The translations under genes and the position numbers were made by a program. Below are positions 63,518 through 64,000 of a DNA stretch of 64,000 nucleotides, in pieces. Position 1 is the stretch's first letter. Each line of letters starts with the position of its first letter. Source of the stretch: a virus; IMG/VR virus record IMGVR_UViG_3300046001_008198, positions 1-64,000 of that record; one strand, 5' to 3'. The notes beneath the pieces are model-generated. The model saw only the letters and a list, made by a program, of their open reading frames with translations, ran no database searches and was not told where the DNA came from.

Positions 63518-64000
63518 TTATTCGCGAGCCCATCCGTAAAACATATAGAGTCCTACACTTTCTTTACTGCTAGGTTTATAATTTACGGTTGCTGTAAGTG
63601 TGCTACCTTTTTCTAATTTTTTAGCTATGTTGATTGTACATTTACGCTTATTCTTTTCACTCCAAGTGCGAGCTTTTGTAAGAGCTTCGCCTTTTGTAGC
63701 ACATGAGTCAAGTAAATCGTCACCGCTGGATGTAGAAATTTCAAAGACCTGGATCCATTTTTTAGTTCCTTTTTCTACATGGTGTTCAACTGTAGTTTTA
63801 ATTTTAGATTTATTTTCTACTGGTTTGACTAATTCCATGAAATAAATGGCTTCATCATTATTTGATGCATACTCTTCTGCAAAGTCGTAGAATCCTTTCT
63901 TTTTTGCTTTTGCGAAGTCGCAAGTTCTATCAATCAAGCGGTGTGATTTGCTTGAATTAATAGTTCCTGAATAACCTTCTTGATGGCCCATTTCATCATC
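63518..64000 (-). CDS. Unknown protein, start possibly beyond the window (at least 157 aa)
   Basis: The frame is open to the window edge. A candidate ATG lies at 63991, but the upstream codons (GAT GAT GAA) are also open, so the gene may begin outside. The visible part is basic and beta-rich, with no recognised motif. It is one base from the helicase gene and probably cotranscribed. Confidence 0.65.
   Translation of the reverse strand, partial: DDEMGHQEGYSGTINSSKSHRLIDRTCDFAKAKKKGFYDFAEEYASNNDEAIYFMELVKPVENKSKIKTTVEHHVEKGTKKWIQVFEISTSSGDDLLDSCATKGEALTKARTWSEKNKRKCTINIAKKLEKGSTLTATVNYKPSSKESVGLYMFYGWARE

Noticed and set aside
1-64000. Stop-codon reassignment as in some crAss-like phages
   Set aside because: TAA, TAG (36031, 42279, 47972, 60191) and TGA (many ATGA junctions) all end well-formed genes and no long gene contains internal TAG or TGA.
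1-64000. CRISPR arrays, insertion sequences or att sites
   Set aside because: No regularly spaced repeats, transposase genes, terminal inverted repeats or integrase were seen.

Overview
This window is part of the genome of a large tailed phage of Bacteroidota, most probably a crAss-like phage (Crassvirales) or a close relative. The main evidence is a 3,833-residue protein carrying the DxDxD metal-binding motif (D2285-Y-D-I-D2289) and the upstream lysine motifs of the crAss-like/YonO-type single-chain RNA polymerase. It is encoded in a run of three giant proteins (2,082, 3,833 and 1,942 aa). Supporting evidence is the family B polymerase, DnaB-like helicase, TOPRIM primase, SSB-like, Sak4-like and UDG-like replication set on the opposite strand, A-rich leaders without Shine-Dalgarno sequences, and HEG-bearing group I introns. 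No capsid, portal, terminase or tail gene lies here, so the lineage is inferred. TAA, TAG and TGA all end genes, so the code is standard; some crAss-like phages recode TAG or TGA.

Region 1 (about 1-34352, + strand) is a late, virion-associated block. Five medium proteins (about 500-850 aa) of putative structural or cargo type come first. They share short peptide signatures: a repeated AFGG motif, and an LTxEEI...AKGIKV-like segment at both ends of one protein and at the C terminus of the next. The three giants follow, with a small 195-aa protein between the last two. The RNA polymerase giant also has an HExxH zincin motif, a SLOG/Rossmann-like segment and a C-terminal NADAR (ADP-ribose-processing) domain. 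The last giant has a second HExxH zincin motif. By analogy with crAss-like phages these proteins are likely packaged and injected; that is inference.

Region 2 (34353-44126, - strand) is a tightly overlapped array of mostly small unknown genes. Recognisable members are two N6-adenine-type methyltransferases and a PP-loop (PAPS-reductase-like) protein. It includes a 59-aa gene at 43221-43400. Its upstream end is a 190-nt non-coding stretch with a rho-independent terminator.

Region 3 (44127-64000, - strand) is the replication and recombination region: a DUF932-like protein, DNA polymerase B, a RecE/PD-(D/E)xK nuclease, a MoxR-type AAA+ ATPase with a VWA/metallopeptidase partner, primase, SSB-like protein, Sak4-like recombinase, DnaB-like helicase, a UDG-fold protein lacking the catalytic residues, an Api92-like protein and a Dda/RecD-like helicase. 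Two genes, the VWA/metallopeptidase and the Dda-like helicase, are each split by a group I intron carrying a homing endonuclease gene (LAGLIDADG in one, GIY-YIG in the other). Splice sites were deduced from P1/P10 pairing and restored reading frames; both interrupt catalytic motifs. One lone + strand gene (59923-60216) sits inside this region, with its start codon overlapping that of the UDG-like gene. Three further hairpin terminators on the - strand divide the region into transcription units.
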